A DNA stretch of 64,000 nucleotides from Cladopsammia gracilis (GCA_022457155.1 JAJGOT010000258.1:307001-371000), one strand, 5' to 3'. Shown: positions 34,701 through 47,125, counted from the stretch's first letter. Numbers and translations are program-made. The notes: a model not told the origin generated them from the letters alone.

Positions 34701-36318
34701 ATTTGGCAAACATCAGAAAACTGTTAAAAGTGCCTATTTTACGGCCAATTCTACGATAGGAATATGAGATTATTATATTTTTTCACTTGTCTTGCGGTCA
34801 ACGATATTTGTGTACATCGGCGCAATCAAGCCAAAAACGTTGAGCATGCGTATTTTCATGTTAAAAACAACATGGCGGAATGTCTGCAGGCGACAGGAAT
34901 GTGAAGTGGCAGAGCATATCACCTGATATGCGGATGTGAATAGAAAAGAGTTGGTATGAAAAACACTGGTATTTTTCCAGAATTCTGCGAGTGGGAATTT
35001 GGACGCTGGGAAATGGGATTGGTATCCCCCCCCCACCTTTCAGGACCCTCGATTGCCGCTTCGCGAGCGAGAGCGGGAAAAAAACGTATCTTTAAAAGAA
35101 AAGATAATATTTCAAAATACAAGACCCAGATCAGAGTTGAACGGCGGTATTACTGTTGTATGAGATATGTGTCTTATATACCATCTTTATTTCACATGTC
35201 AATAGCTGACGCAGCATTTTAATATTTTTGTCTTGCCTAAACAGCTCTTGAAAGAGGTGTTTTTAAAGCCTATTTACCTGGAACGGAAATAGGAATGATT
35301 TCCGAAGAACGAGAGATTAAAAAAAATGCATTGAAAAAGCCGTATGTAAGCTCGAAAAATAATAATGGTGAATACAATGTAAAATACAATACAGACAATA
35401 CAGTAAATCAAAGGCAATCGAAGGCAATCTTCCGCTTGGTCGCTCGGCCGAGAGGTCTTGGGTGCGAATTGATCATGCGCAAGCGAGTCATTCCCGGCGG
35501 GCAGTTCGTGTTGGCGCTTCTTTTAACGAACTCCCATGTTTAATATTACTCGGTTATTACTGTCTTGCTGCTCGCTTTCAGCGCTCAAAACTTCACTTGC
35601 TTTGAAAAGACAACTTGTGATTTGAGCCTTTTTCTCGTTTCACGTTTTCTGAATAAGCTGCATGCAATGTTTTTGCAAAATATCAACGATCGCTATGCAT
35701 TCGATTGCTTCCAACCTACATCCATGGCATAAAAGTCAAGTTGGCTAGTTCTCAATAAATGCTACACCAATTCAAGCGCTTCATTCTTGCTGCCCTTGTG
35801 ATCCCAAAGGTAAGTAAGCTTACGTTAAAAATGTAAACCAGTTTAAATATTATTTTTGGCTACCTGTACTGAAGATTTTCTACGAATTTCAGGGTTCTGT
35901 CTTGGTGACTGTACGGGCTCACTTCGCAAGGGATTTCACGTTGTAATTTGTTTAGTCTTTTGTTTTAGTCCGTGTGTATTGGTACACCAGAACAGAACCA
36001 ATTTCAGCCTGCTCGTTTGAATAAATAAGCTTATAAGAAACTAAAACTTGAATTTTAATATTTCTTTCAATCTTGCAATTCTGTTCAAGTGATGTTGATT
36101 TTTAACATGAAGTACCTGTACAGTATTATTTTCTTCTTATTTGCTGGGGCCTTTGGTCGTCCATGCTTAGGAAACCATACTTTACTGTAGGCCATAAGAC
36201 CACTGACTTGTTATGTACACATGCTAAATTGTTGGAGGTAAAACCTTTGGAAAAGGCGAACATTGCTCAGTTAATCAGTACCAAAAATGACAATAGTCAG
36301 TTCAAGGAGGTACAGTAT
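34701..36318. other. Gap without gene
   Basis: No coding region supported. A short frame (34956-35222) spans sequence with a C-run and is not protein-like. Confidence 0.4.
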
Positions 36319-37318
36319 ACAAAACATGGACCCAGGTACATGGACCACCTTTAATTTTCGTCAGTTTTAATATAGCATATTTTTTTCTGAATTTTTCTGT
36401 CATTATTATAAAGGATGGACTGGGGACAGGGTATAAAACACAGTCTTCAGTTTAAATAAATATGACATTCAACTTCAAGCAGCCATGTCAAGACACAAGT
36501 ACTGTAGAACAAGAAGGACTGGACCCAAGGTACTATAATTATGGGATGCAGACAATCCCATGTGCTTTTCTTTTGGATTTGTTGTGCATGTGCTGTCAAG
36601 AAAATGCTGATAGGCCTGGTGGAGTATAAACAAACACATGTGCAAGCAACCATACTGATGAAAAGACAGTGTCAGATCAAGATAAAGATTGGTTTGTTTG
36701 TTATTATTTCTACAATGTAGATGCTTTGTGGATACTTGTGAAGAGCAGTGTTTAAGGTTTGAACATAGCCTCACCTTCCCCTTCCCTCACCGAGAACTCA
36801 AACTGAAAACACTGCTCTTCGCGAGTATTCACGAAGCACCTACATGTAGAAACAATGAAAACAATTACATGTAGTATGGTGGCTTTGGCATGTGTTTGTT
36901 TATACTCCACTAGACTTTCGTTTTAACCGAATCCAAAAGAAAAGCACATGGGATTATCTGCATGTCATAATACATGTAATAGCACACTGTACAGTGTAGC
37001 TTGGGACTTGGCCCAGTCCTTCTTGTTCTACATGCATCAAAGGAAATCTGTGGGGAGAGTACTAAAACTTCACATCATTGCTTGCCTCCTGCCCCAACAG
37101 TACCGGCCCAGAATCGGACTGCATACATTGTATAAAATGCAATGTTGGCAAAAGGGTAAAATAGTAGGGAATTAAATACCAATTGATGTTCAATGTCATA
37201 TTTATTAAAACTTAAGACTGTGTTTTATACCCTGTCCCCAGTCCACAGTCCATCGTTAAATTGACGAAAATTAGGGGTGGTTTCTCAGGTTGTCCATGGA
37301 CCCGGGTCCATGTTTTGT
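36319..37318. mobile_element. ~1-kb element with long terminal inverted repeats, copy 1
   Basis: Starts ACAAAACATGGACCCAGGTA and ends with CCATGTTTTGT, with about 150 bp of inverted similarity at each end (including TTAATTTTCGTCA and GGGTATAAAACACAGTCTT). A second, partly truncated copy is at 61966-62932. No transposase; probably a non-autonomous DNA element. Confidence 0.65.
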
Positions 37319-38478
37319 AAACGTCCTCAGTTCAGTGTATTTTTAATATGATTATAATACATGTACAGCTGTAGTTCACAAATGTCATATCAGATGGCTC
37401 TTTGTAAAGAGAAAGGGCAACCAGAAAAGAAGGCAATTTTAATTTGTTGCTGTACATGTATGTTGATTGATCATGTAGCTATTGCATCTTCACTTATTTT
37501 TTTCTTTAGTCTGTGTGAGATACCTGGAATGTTTGCTAATGAGGATAAAACAAAAATAGAATCAAGGATAGTTTTAAGCACAACATAGGCTGTGCTTCAA
37601 ATCTAAATTATTGGTGCCAGCTTATAAGTTTTTTGAAAAGCTACATGTTTGTACACTTTCTGATCACCCAAGGTCAAAAGTGATATGCTACGGGCCACTG
37701 TGTGTTGCTAGAGCACAGCTTAACAATGCAAAACTTTACCTTTGGGCAACCAGGAAATCTTTGTTTTTGCACCAAACTTACACTGTATGCTGAGCACCCC
37801 AAATTTCAAGTGCTTGGAGATTTCGGGCTCCCAACTATTTTTCTTAGAGCACAGCCTTGGTTGTCTAATACTTGTACAGGTGTACATGTATGTAGTCAAA
37901 GTTTATAGTTTTTGATCTAAATGGTGACTATTTCCTTTATTCCTTAGAAAACTGAGTGACAAAACTACAGTACTAAAACACGCAGTAATGAAAAAGATGT
38001 ACAGTGTACATGTACAATTGCAGAATGGTCTGAGCCAGAGGTATGTGTATACTATCTTTCATCTTGCAGCAATGGAACTTGTTGGAACTTGTAACAGATT
38101 GAAATATATCTTAATGAACACCTTCATGTAACTTTGTTGAAATTTGATTGTGCTGTATAATGAGACTTGAGCTACATGTATGTCACACACTGGGCACCTG
38201 TCAGACACCATTTTGAAACATAAGCATAGCAGGGAATTATGGGTATGTAAAGCAGTGGATTGAGGGTCAAGTGCTTCTAAGCAACGAAATATGCTTTTGC
38301 ACAGAGAGCCAGTGCTCACTTAAGTGCCCGATAATTAATTCTCAGGCACCAAGTGTGAACTGAGCCTTACTGAAGACCTTTTAATTTCACTTAATACAAT
38401 GTATAACTCTGGTGTTTAAAATCTTACATTTTAAAACAGTTGCATTCCGCTGCCATTAGTTTTATTTGAACTTCAGAG
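37319..38478. other. Gap without gene
   Basis: AT-rich, with many TACATGTA words (for example 37360 and 37885) but no open frame of note. Confidence 0.4.
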
Positions 38479-38604
38479 TTAGGGCCTGGTCGCACTACAG
38501 TCAAAAACAAAAATCCGCCCGTGCAAAATGACATACAATGTAAAAACAAACGATTTTTGCATAGGAGGATTTTTGTTTTTGACTGTAGTGCGACCAGGCC
38601 CTAA
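38479..38604. mobile_element. Hairpin MITE
   Basis: TTAGGGCCTGGTCGCACTAC is complemented by GTAGTGCGACCAGGCCCTAA at the far end, with arms of about 39 bp and a 126-bp total. TTA/TAA at the tips may be part of the target. Confidence 0.8.
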
Positions 38605-39386
38605 TTAAACAAAAGGCAGTAAAGTTGTTCAATCCTTTTGTTTAACTGCAGCAACATTTTTCTTCCTACAGCTAGATTTTATTGAGTAATGTAGACATTT
38701 TGCAAGAATTTATATTTACAATAAAATTTTAGAAATTTACAGACATTATATGAACTTCTGAGACATTTGTGTGGTTTATTTGTGGACATTTAACTAACAT
38801 TTTATGCAATGTTTCGTTTACTTTTTACAGATATTTTAGTGAGATTTTATGCTATGCGTGTTCACGCGTTCCTTTTATACCTGCTGATTTTACAGAGAAA
38901 ATGTGGACATTTTGAATAGATTTAGTGCAATAAAATACATACATTTTACGAGCATTGTATGTACTTTTCTGTGACATTTTGTGTAGTTTTTTTTTGTGTA
39001 CATTTTACAAACATTTCATTAAGTTTTTTTTTACTCACTTTTTACGGAGATAATAAGGAGATTTTATATTTACTGGTTTACAGAGATTTTTTTCTCGTGC
39101 CATTTTACAGAGACAGTAGAAAGATTGTACAGAGATTTGTTGTTTGTAACATAAAATCTCTGTAAATTTTACACAAAATTTACAAGAAAAACATCAAGAT
39201 TACATACACATTTTATGCGATCTTAGCGCAGAAAATGTGCTGTAATTTACAGACTTTTTACGAAGTTACAAAATCTCTGGGAATGTACACGTTTACAGAG
39301 TTCGTAATTTACAAAGGAAATGTAGACATTTTACAGAGATTTAACTAACGTTAGTGAAGTCTGTAAGTGGTTCAAGTCTTCCAGTG
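38605..39386. repeat. Right subterminal repeat region of the 7.8-kb transposon
   Basis: More than ten degenerate TTTACAGA(G/C)ATTT words on the plus strand, inverted relative to those at 31602-31930. Confidence 0.6.
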
Positions 39387-39423
39387 AATAAAGGGGAAAA
39401 AACGATAATAGTATAGTGATTAA
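39387..39423. other. L1-like inter-ORF spacer, part 2
   Basis: AATA (39387-39390) is the proposed right target copy; then 34 bp to the ORF1 stop. Confidence 0.4.
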
Positions 39424-40327
39424 CTAGAGTTCTTCAACATCATCAGTGCAGTACATTTGTCTTTGTCTCCCCAAGGTAGAAGTTTTAATAAATATTTTTC
39501 CATCTAGCGACCAAGTATTTATAATCTTTCCATCTTTCCTTTTTTGTAGAGCCAACTTCATCATTTCTCTTCTGTACTGCGTCAGATTTTCATTAATAAA
39601 GATACGCTGGTCAGCTTGGCCGGTTACCGTATAATTTGTAAAAATGCTTGAAAAGGTTACGTCCTTGAGCTGAGTGCGGGCTTTGTATAGTTTTGTTTTG
39701 TCTTTGTGGTTTACAAATTTAGCAATTATTGGCTTAATCCCTTTCTTCCTATAGAGGCGATGTGTTATCTCAATCGTTTCGGGTAACATCACTACACCAA
39801 CCGCCTGAGCCACCTTGCAAACAATTTCATCAGTTTGAACTTCGATGTCTTCTGGAATACCATGTATTTCTAAGGAGTTCTTTCTTGAATATTGCTCAAG
39901 CTCATCGAGACTTACCTGCAGATCTTCAATGATTTCCCTCTGTTTCTTTGACGTTTTTTCTGACACGCCCAAGTTCAATCTCCAAGGACGCCACATATTT
40001 ATTTTGACTTGTCAGTTCTTCTTTCAGCTTTTGAACCTCATCATTATTCTTTGGAATATCGTGTCGAAGTTCGGTCACATCCTTAGACAGTCTGTTATTG
40101 TCCTTAACCAACGTCGCTACAGTACTCTGAATGATGCCAATAGCATACTGAATGCTCTTAAGGAGTTTGTGTATATCTTTTAGGTTAGGTTCGTCCGCTT
40201 CAAATTCCTCCGAGTCTCTTTTTTCAGTTGTAGAAAGAGAAAACTCCATGTCGAAGGTGTCACCACGTGCAATTTTGTGGTCAGGCGATATAATTTCGTC
40301 GCCAGAACCGCGTTCACTTCGTTTCAT
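39424..40327 (-). pseudogene. L1-like ORF1 RNA-binding protein, frameshifted
   Basis: Read leftward from the ATG at 40327. The first frame (39926-40327) has a charged start and a heptad-rich coiled coil (LLKSIQYAIGIIQST, VQKLKEELTSQNKYV). A frame change near 39930-39990 leads to 39424-39996, with LEQYSRKNSLEIHGIPE, the conserved start of the L1 ORF1 RRM domain, and a C-terminal domain ending near YCTDDVEEL. ORF1 would package element RNA. Followed, after the inserted transposon, by ORF2 at 31393. Confidence 0.85.
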
Positions 40328-41259
40328 TCCTTGCTCACCATAGGCAAATTACTTATAGAAAAGTTTCAAAATATTCTACAAGCATATTTTCCTTGATATT
40401 TCACAATTTTGGAAAAGATAGCGCGGAGCTCGATTGCACACGTCTGATCATAACGAGAACCAGGCCTCTCTATCTTCGCCTCTCTATCCTCTCTATCTTC
40501 GCCTCTCTAATGCTTATTTAAGGTAAAGCCGGATCACCCACACCCTATACTACTTAATGACAGAGAATGCAAGGAGATCGGATCTATCAGACCACCACGA
40601 GTATAAAAATAAACGAAACTGCAAATACCGTAAACGATCTACTGCGTATAAACATTGGATCAATACAGTGATATGTAAATAGACCACCTCAAGGACCGAT
40701 CAAACAATGTGAAAAGGCATTTTCTCGAAATGGCACTACGGTTGGCCAAACCTGACATGATCAGCGCTCAAAATTAGAAAGCAGACACAGACAGCTGTTT
40801 TGGGCGTTTTGGCCCTCGTCAGTGTGCCGTAGCTAGAACATAATGAGACTCAGTAACACTTCACCTACCTCAAATATGTCGCTAATCATTCTAAAAAAAG
40901 CTATGATAGGAAAGATTGCTCAACGGTCACACCACAAACAATTGTGGCACATGGCCAAAGAGCAATTCAAGATGGCCGCCATTTTGGATTTAACTAAAAA
41001 TTCAAATTTATCAGAAAAATTCGGAAATTGCAAATATTTTTTGCTAGAGTTGCAAAATAACATACAAGTAAGCATTTTGATGCTTTTTTGTAGCGAAAAC
41101 AGGTGAAAAACGCGCCTTTTTATTTATAAATGGCTTGACCTCATGCTACTTATGACGTCATAACTCGTTACCATAGCAACCGCTTGTCGCCAAACTTCAC
41201 CAAAATGTGTCTGAAGGATCATCGAATAGCTACTGAAGACGGCATGTGTCCAATATACA
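40328..41259. other. Gap without gene
   Basis: Includes a short CTCTCTATCTTCGC repeat (40467-40510), probably part of or next to the L1 5' region. No gene supported. Confidence 0.4.
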
Positions 41260-41560
41260 CGCACAGTCACGTTCCGTGAAAGCTAAGTTACGGTCCGTGG
41301 AATTCCTTCCGACCGTGACGTTAAGAGTCGATCCGTACGGAGCGTACGGTTCGTGAACTGAACAGACGGACCGTAATCAAGAAACCACGGTCCGTGAATT
41401 GCATCTCATTAAGGGGACTTAGAATATTTTCGTGTATTTCGTTGAACCGTGTGTACCCCAAACGGTTCATCGATCCGTACGGTGCGTACGGTTTGTGAAC
41501 TGGACAGATGGACCGTATTCAAGAAACCACGGCCTTGAATTGCATCTCATGAATAGTTTT
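41260..41560. repeat. CCGTACGG-type palindromic repeats
   Basis: Two related ~100-bp blocks contain GATCCGTACGGAGCGTACGG and GATCCGTACGGTGCGTACGG, each followed by GTTCGTGAACTG- or GTTTGTGAACTG-like sequence and by a CACGG(T)CC motif. Related short words recur at 45260-45500. Confidence 0.7.
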
Positions 41561-42774
41561 AGTGGACAAAAATGATTGATAGCGGAAGGTTTGGCGGAGG
41601 TAATTCAGTTATGCAGATTGACCAGACATGAAAATGAACGCAGTCGTTGCTTTGGTGCTGCTTGATCGTTCCCAGGGTCTCTCTCCTTCAAGCTACATAA
41701 AGAGATCCTGGGAACAACTGCAACCTTGTTTCCACGTCATGTAAGGACATCCCTTTTCAACAATGAAAATTTGGTTTTATCGACTGAGTCGATAAGGTAA
41801 ATTAGCCACCGTAAAAAAATCGAGAAAGCTGACGTTTCGATGATGCAGGTGTATTGAACTGTGTTCAAATTCAATGATACGTACCTCGCGTAATTTTTAT
41901 GGAAGGCATGTCCAGTCCACGTCGTACCCGTAGCAGCTCTTCAAATCAAGGTCCAACCGTTGAAAATGATTGGCCATTATGAGTTGCTTAATAAATGACT
42001 TCGCAAAACACTATTTTTTTTAAAAACTGCGTGGGGTAAATTGAAGCCTGTGTAACGGCAGTAAAATGGCAGTGAATGTGTCACTGGTGTGCGCCGTTGA
42101 CTGCTTGAAATTAATCGGGCGGTTTATGTACGGATAAAGATGCGTTTCATTGTATATTTGAATGGGATTTAACAAATGGAAGGTGTGAGAAATCAGGAGT
42201 AATTTATTCGCAAACACCACCCGACCATTTACATTATCCACGCAATCATAAAATTAAAACAAATTAAGAGAAACATTAAAAAAAACACAGGCTTGGCAAG
42301 CATAAGAGGACATGATATTTCTTTTGAAAGAAACGTACTTTTGTGTTATGGAATGTATGTGTTTTATAGAAAGAAGGCAATTAATGAAATAATAACGGGG
42401 CGTATTAAATTGGGAAAAAATAAAATTATTTGCTAAAAAAAATGATAAATGGTAGATCAATATTGATGCTGGCCTTTGATGATGGCGGCACATTTGTTTG
42501 GATGAATGGAATATGTTTTCAGTGATATGTGTGATAATTTTGAAAAGCAAGCCGAAAGTCATGGGGACGAGGGCGAGAAATAAGTGTTGCTATTGCCGAG
42601 GAGGAAAGAAAAGAACTGGTTAAAGTGTTGAATGGAGATGCGTTTTTCCTCTTCTCAAAGCATGGCCAATGGAGATGAGGATAATATTTTGGAAGAAGCC
42701 ACTGGGCGATACGGAAACCTTCAAGATGGTGTTATTTCTTATAAGCAATGGATGCGAGCCCACATTGATTGCAG
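41561..42774. other. Gap without gene
   Basis: No supported gene; only short chance frames. Confidence 0.4.
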
Positions 42775-43712
42775 AGTGGATTATGGCTCCGTCAATGGCT
42801 CCGTCAATTCCAAGCCCGCTCATTTCCCCCCCCCCCCCCCCGCGGGCATTTGTCGGGCATTTTATAACTTTTCCTTTTCAAGGGTGGGACATTTGCTAAA
42901 ATAGGTCATCCCGGGGGGCATTGTCAAAACAACGTTATCTTATGGATATTAAAATTCGTACATGCTTCGTTGTTTATTTTTAATTTTTCTGATTATAAAA
43001 ACCGAGTTGATAAATGTCGTTTCAGTCCTGCACTTTTCATGTGAAAATATTAAAGTTTCACACAATTTACAAAACAGGCCGCCTATTGCCTTACCTTTCA
43101 AGTGCCAAAGAAGATAATATCTATATCACGGCAAATTTTCAAGTTTTGTCGACGTCTTATTTTCCAACATTCGTGGCCGTGATGTCTTTTATCATGATAT
43201 GTCGCAACAGAAGAATCTGGCTATTTAAAAATTCAACAGCAACTTCACTTGAAAAAGCGTCTCAATCAACGGCGACCTTACCGTGTAAATAATTGGATTG
43301 AACGTAAGCATAATTTTAATCAAACTTAATAACATTAACAACGAGAATCGACAGGAAATTATTGGAGTCAAAAGTTTTGCGGAAACATGACTGAAATATT
43401 TAGAACGAATGAGGGAACGGATGTAAGTAACACTGAGTTAGAACGAAAAAATTCCTAGCATGAATAAAGATCCATTTATTTGTGAGCAATTATTGCTCCC
43501 ATCAATAATCATTGAAATAAAAATTTTGTTCTTGTCCCATGGGTCGGGCATTTGCACTCTTTCAGATGCCCCACCGTGGTGATTTGTACATATAAGCTGA
43601 CCCCACCGTGGGGCATTTGCAAGTTTAAAAAAAAAAACAAATGCCCGACAAATGCCCCGGGGGGGGGGGGGGGGGGGGGGGTGAGCGGGCTTGGAATTAA
43701 CGGAGCCATTAT
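42775..43712. mobile_element. Inverted-repeat element with C/G runs at its ends
   Basis: The left end has GGCTCCGTCAATTCCAAGCC, CGCTCA, a run of about 16 C and GCGGGCATTTGTCGGGCATT. The right end is the complement, with about 22 G (43660-43681), TGAGCGGGCTTGGAATTAAC and GGAGCC. Internal sequence is non-coding. Likely a MITE or other non-autonomous element. Confidence 0.6.
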
Positions 43713-43990
43713 GTCTTTAGACTTGTTCAGACTAACGACCGATGTACATAACTATAGAACCAGGTCTGCATCAGACCAAAATTATTATGTTGAGTACTCC
43801 CGAACGGAAAAATGAAAAAATCGTTTGCGAGAACTGGCGCTATGATATGGAACGGACTACCTAAATCTCTTAAATCGTTGAGGAAATCTCAATTCAATCG
43901 AAAATCAAACAAATTCTTCTGGAGATTCTTCAGAAAACAGATGACTATATTGATGTTCCCCAAATACTTTGTGATATTAAACAAATGAAA
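43713..43990 (+). pseudogene. Non-LTR retrotransposon C-terminal fragment
   Basis: HNYRTRSASDQNYYVEYSRT, then after a frame change FARTGAMIWNGLPKSLKSL and KSQFNRKSNKFFW: the end of a CR1/L2-type reverse-transcriptase protein. A TTTGTTGTTGTTGTTG tail follows at about 44170. Confidence 0.7.
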
Positions 43991-44565
43991 TTGTTATAAT
44001 TTGCATATTTCATTTATTTCCCGTGTCTGCCACCAATGTCATGATTTTATCAAAAGCTTTAAAATAATCTGTAACTCTACAGATCAGCTTCTGTTTTGTT
44101 ATATTGTCTAACCTTTGTTATTTTCAATTACATTACTTTTCCCTGCCTCGAATAGCGTCTAATAAAGTTTTGTTTGTTGTTGTTGTTGTTTGTTGTCTTC
44201 TCAATTTTGGGGCACAACTAAAGGAGCTGAGAAAAGAGCAAGGCAGATAGATGTTATCTTAAACAATGCGGATCAGAAGCGGCATTCCTGGTTTTATTTT
44301 GACATTGACTATAACAAAGTGCTGTATTTAAATGGCCTGCCAAAAAAGAAGTGAAACGGAGATAAACTAAATGGATGTGAAGGCAGTTTACTAAACTAAA
44401 AGTGAACAATGACATTATTGATTTGATATGTGATAAGTGTGCTACAATAAATGAATAAATGAATGTATATTCTGACTGTTGTTTCGATCGTGGGAAGGGT
44501 GATTGTTTATTTTTATATGGTTTGAATCATGCATAGTTATGTTTGGTGGAGTGGCGTGTTTTGAT
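43991..44565. other. Gap without gene
   Basis: Holds the retrotransposon 3' region with a (TTG)n tract (44170-44195); nothing else recognised. Confidence 0.4.
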
Positions 44566-45243
44566 TTAACGCCTCTCCGCGCTAATATTGTTTATTTTTT
44601 CGGCTCGTGTGTTTGTGAAAGCGTATCGTAGCAAAATAGATATTTGGTCCTTATTTCCTCTCGCGTGTATGTTCGGGTTTAGTTTTCGGCTCGCGTGTTT
44701 GTTTATATTTGAAAGCATATCGCAGCAAAATAGATATTTGATGTAGTGGCGCGCTGTTTGTCGCCTCACGCTTAACGAACGAGATATATGTGTAGGTTGC
44801 TTATTTCCTCGCGCGTGTATGTTCGGGTTTAGTTTTCGGCTCGCGTGTTTGTTTAGATTTGAAAGCGTATCGTAACAAAATAGATATTTGGTGTAGTGGC
44901 GCGCTGTTTGTCGCCTCACGCTTAAAGAACGAGATATATGTGTAGGTTCCTTATTTCCTCTCGCGTGTATCTTGGGGTTTAGTTTTCGGCTCGCGTGTTT
45001 GTTTATATTTGAAAGCGTATCGTAGCAAAATAGATATTTGGTGTAGTGGCGCGCTGTTTGTCGCCTCACGCTTAAAGAACGAGATATAGGTGTAGGTTCC
45101 TTATTTCCTCTCGCGTGTATGTTCGGGTTTAGTTTTCGGCTCGCGTATTTGTTTATATTTGAAAGCGTAGCACAGTAAGATAGATATTTAGTGCAGTGGC
45201 GCGTTGTTTGCCGCCTCACGCTTAAAGAACGAGATATATGCAC
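44566..45243. repeat. 150-bp tandem repeat, about four copies
   Basis: TTATTTCCTC recurs at 44651, 44801, 44951 and 45101, exactly 150 bp apart, with units over 90 percent alike by eye. Since 150 is a multiple of three, the minus strand has an open frame of 225 codons that looks like protein only because of this. Confidence 0.9.
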
Positions 45244-45500
45244 GCTCCGTAAGCAAGGATTACGTTCCGTACGAAACGTACGGTTCGTACGAAACGTACG
45301 GTTCGTACGAATCGTATGGACAGTAAAAAGTTATTCACACTGACTGAGTGTGATAATAAGATGCACGTTCCGTATACAGACAGAACACGGACCGTATAGT
45401 TACGTAAAGCTAGAAGGTTACGGACCGTAAGCGAGGATGACGATCCGTACGTTTTGTACGGACCGTCACGGACCGTCAACGTTTACTTACGGTCCGTATC
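45244..45500. repeat. Palindromic CGTACG cluster
   Basis: Repeated ACGAAACGTACGGTTCGTAC words (45272-45312) and CCGTACG/TTTTGTACGGACC near 45450. Similar in style to 41260-41560 on the other side of the 42-45 kb repeat block. Confidence 0.65.
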
Positions 45501-46317
45501 AGTGCTTATGTTCGTCGGGGTTTCTTTGGAGCTCTCTCTTGTAGCCATGTTTCTTGGTTAAAATACGATCCACGATCGCTTTCGGCCAAAGTGCTTGCTC
45601 GTTCTTCGTCTAACGGCCTTATTTGTGATTGATTTTCATCGTTTTGGCTTCGATGATGCAAGAGCTTCGCTTGCGTTTCTTTTCAGGGATTAGGGGATTA
45701 GCTGCAAAATCGTATCAATTTCGCAGAGAGCAGCGAAATGAAGCGGTCTCGATAGGAGAATAGACTGTTCGCGTGCGCGATTTGTCTTTGTGATGAAATA
45801 TTACACCCGACAAAGTACGCATTCATATCGTGACAGCTTTGGGGGAATGTCAATTAGCGTTGACAGAAACTTGTCAACACTTAATAAGCATTATTAAAAT
45901 TCAAAAATAATTTTTCCCTTTATCTTTAAAAGTAAAAAAAAAAACGCTTTCTCCCCGTTTATTTGGCAAATATAGATCTCGGTCTCCCCGATTAAACTAG
46001 CGAAAAAGATATCGTTTAAAATTTTGCGGCGAAATCCACGTGTCATGATACCTTAAACAAGTTTAAATGTTGTTAACTTAAAAACGTTTTTGAAACTGAA
46101 AAAAAATGTTCAAAATGATCTGATAAAGTTTGAATCAGTGTCACTGCAGGCATAATCGGTTCTTATTTGCCGTTGGTCTCCAGGGATGCTGCTAAAGATA
46201 AATAAAGCTGTGGGAATTATTATGTTTGTTTGCGGAGTTGCGGTCTTGATTGGAATGCAAAGGTTCCAGGAAAAGGCGTTCTTGCCTATTGTTCAGGTTC
46301 CTTTCTAGAATTTCAAC
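45501..46317. other. Gap without gene
   Basis: No supported coding sequence. Confidence 0.4.
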
Positions 46318-46600
46318 GTAGTCTGGGAGGCAGCGTGGTCGAGTGGTTAGGGCGTCGGACTTGTAATCCGGAGGTGCCGGGTTCAAGTCCCGCTCTGACT
46401 ACTTGCTGGAGTTGTTTCACGGCAGACCCGAATTCAACTCCTCGACCATGCTTGTAAAATAGCCAACTGGTTTGCCTCCTGCCAGTTGGGATTTTTAAAA
46501 TGTTATGTTCTATTTGAATATTTGTTTCTTTATTTAGTGTCCCCAATTAGTGCTCGCGCGCTAAATACCTTGACACTTAAATAAAGTGATTATTATTTAT
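46318..46600 (+). mobile_element. tRNA-derived SINE
   Basis: The head resembles a tRNA: GTGGTCGAGTGGTTAGGGC (A box), anticodon loop CTTGTAA with TGT, and GGGTTCAAGTCCC (B box), giving an internal Pol III promoter. The tRNA cloverleaf is imperfect. A body containing GCCAACTGGTTTGCCTCC and CCAGTTGGGATT follows. The tail is AT-rich. Such SINEs are frequent in cnidarian genomes. Confidence 0.75.
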
Positions 46601-46634
46601 TAATGTTGTCATCTGTTGTTTCGGTGTGGTGCCT

Positions 46635-46788
46635 AATAGACCAATTTCGTTATATTAACTTCAAACAAAAGACATGACTACGAGGCTTAGGGGAATAAAC
46701 CATATAAATCCCTATTTTCATTCCCTTAAGCCTCGCAGTGATGTCTTTTGTTGCAAGTTGAATTACAATATATCGAAATTGGGCTATT
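46635..46788. mobile_element. Hairpin MITE
   Basis: AATAGACCAATTTCGTTATA at the left matches, inverted, TATATCGAAATTGGGCTATT at the right. Inside, AAGACAT and GAGGCTTAGGGGAAT also pair with their complements. Confidence 0.75.
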
Positions 46789-46816
46789 GCACTTTCATTT
46801 TTCGATCTTGTACTGG

Positions 46817-47125
46817 CTAGTGATCTGCACCTCGTGAGTTCCAGGATCTCTTACTTTCTCCGATATAAGTGAAATCACATGTCTTACACTTAACTTTGCA
46901 AACAATTCCTTTGATCTGATTTACGGCGGGACGGTCTTTCGGTTTCTTAAAAATGTTGCCTGGTGTTTCAACGGGGTTGAACGTGGTCCTAATATTTTCT
47001 TTGCTGAGTGCACTTCGAACTCTCTCTGAAACACCCTTTACATAAGGAATTGAAGCGTACCCCTCGGATTCACTTGATTTTCTTGATTTTCTGGCTGTTT
47101 GTTTACTTGGGCTGAATGAAGGCAA
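46817..47125 (-). pseudogene. Penelope-like element endonuclease fragment
   Basis: 102 codons with VKGVSERVRSALSKENIRT, NIFKKPKDRPAVNQIKGIVC and KCKTCDFTYIGESKRSWNSR: the RT end and GIY-YIG start of a Penelope-like element. Truncated on both sides. Confidence 0.8.

Larger units (their letters stand above)
31602..39386. mobile_element. Non-coding DNA transposon splitting the L1-like element
   Basis: Left end CACTGGAAAATTTGGACCAT and right end (reverse complement) CACTGGAAGACTTGAACCAC agree at 28 of the first 32 positions, both continuing TTACAGACTTCA. AATA flanks both sides (31598-31601 and 39387-39390). Inside each end many copies of TCTGTAAAT/ATTTACAGA recur, as expected for transposase-binding subrepeats. 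No transposase is visible, so it would be non-autonomous; it has collected other insertions (Penelope-like piece, long-TIR repeat, MITE). The remaining L1 gap would be about 240 bp, a reasonable inter-ORF length. Confidence 0.6.

Noticed and set aside
44566..45243. 225-codon protein with repeated SRSLSVRRQTARHY
   Set aside because: Produced by a 150-bp tandem repeat whose length is a multiple of three; no gene signals.
46318..46402. Functional tRNA with TGT anticodon
   Set aside because: Stem pairing is imperfect and it is followed by a SINE body, so it is a SINE head.
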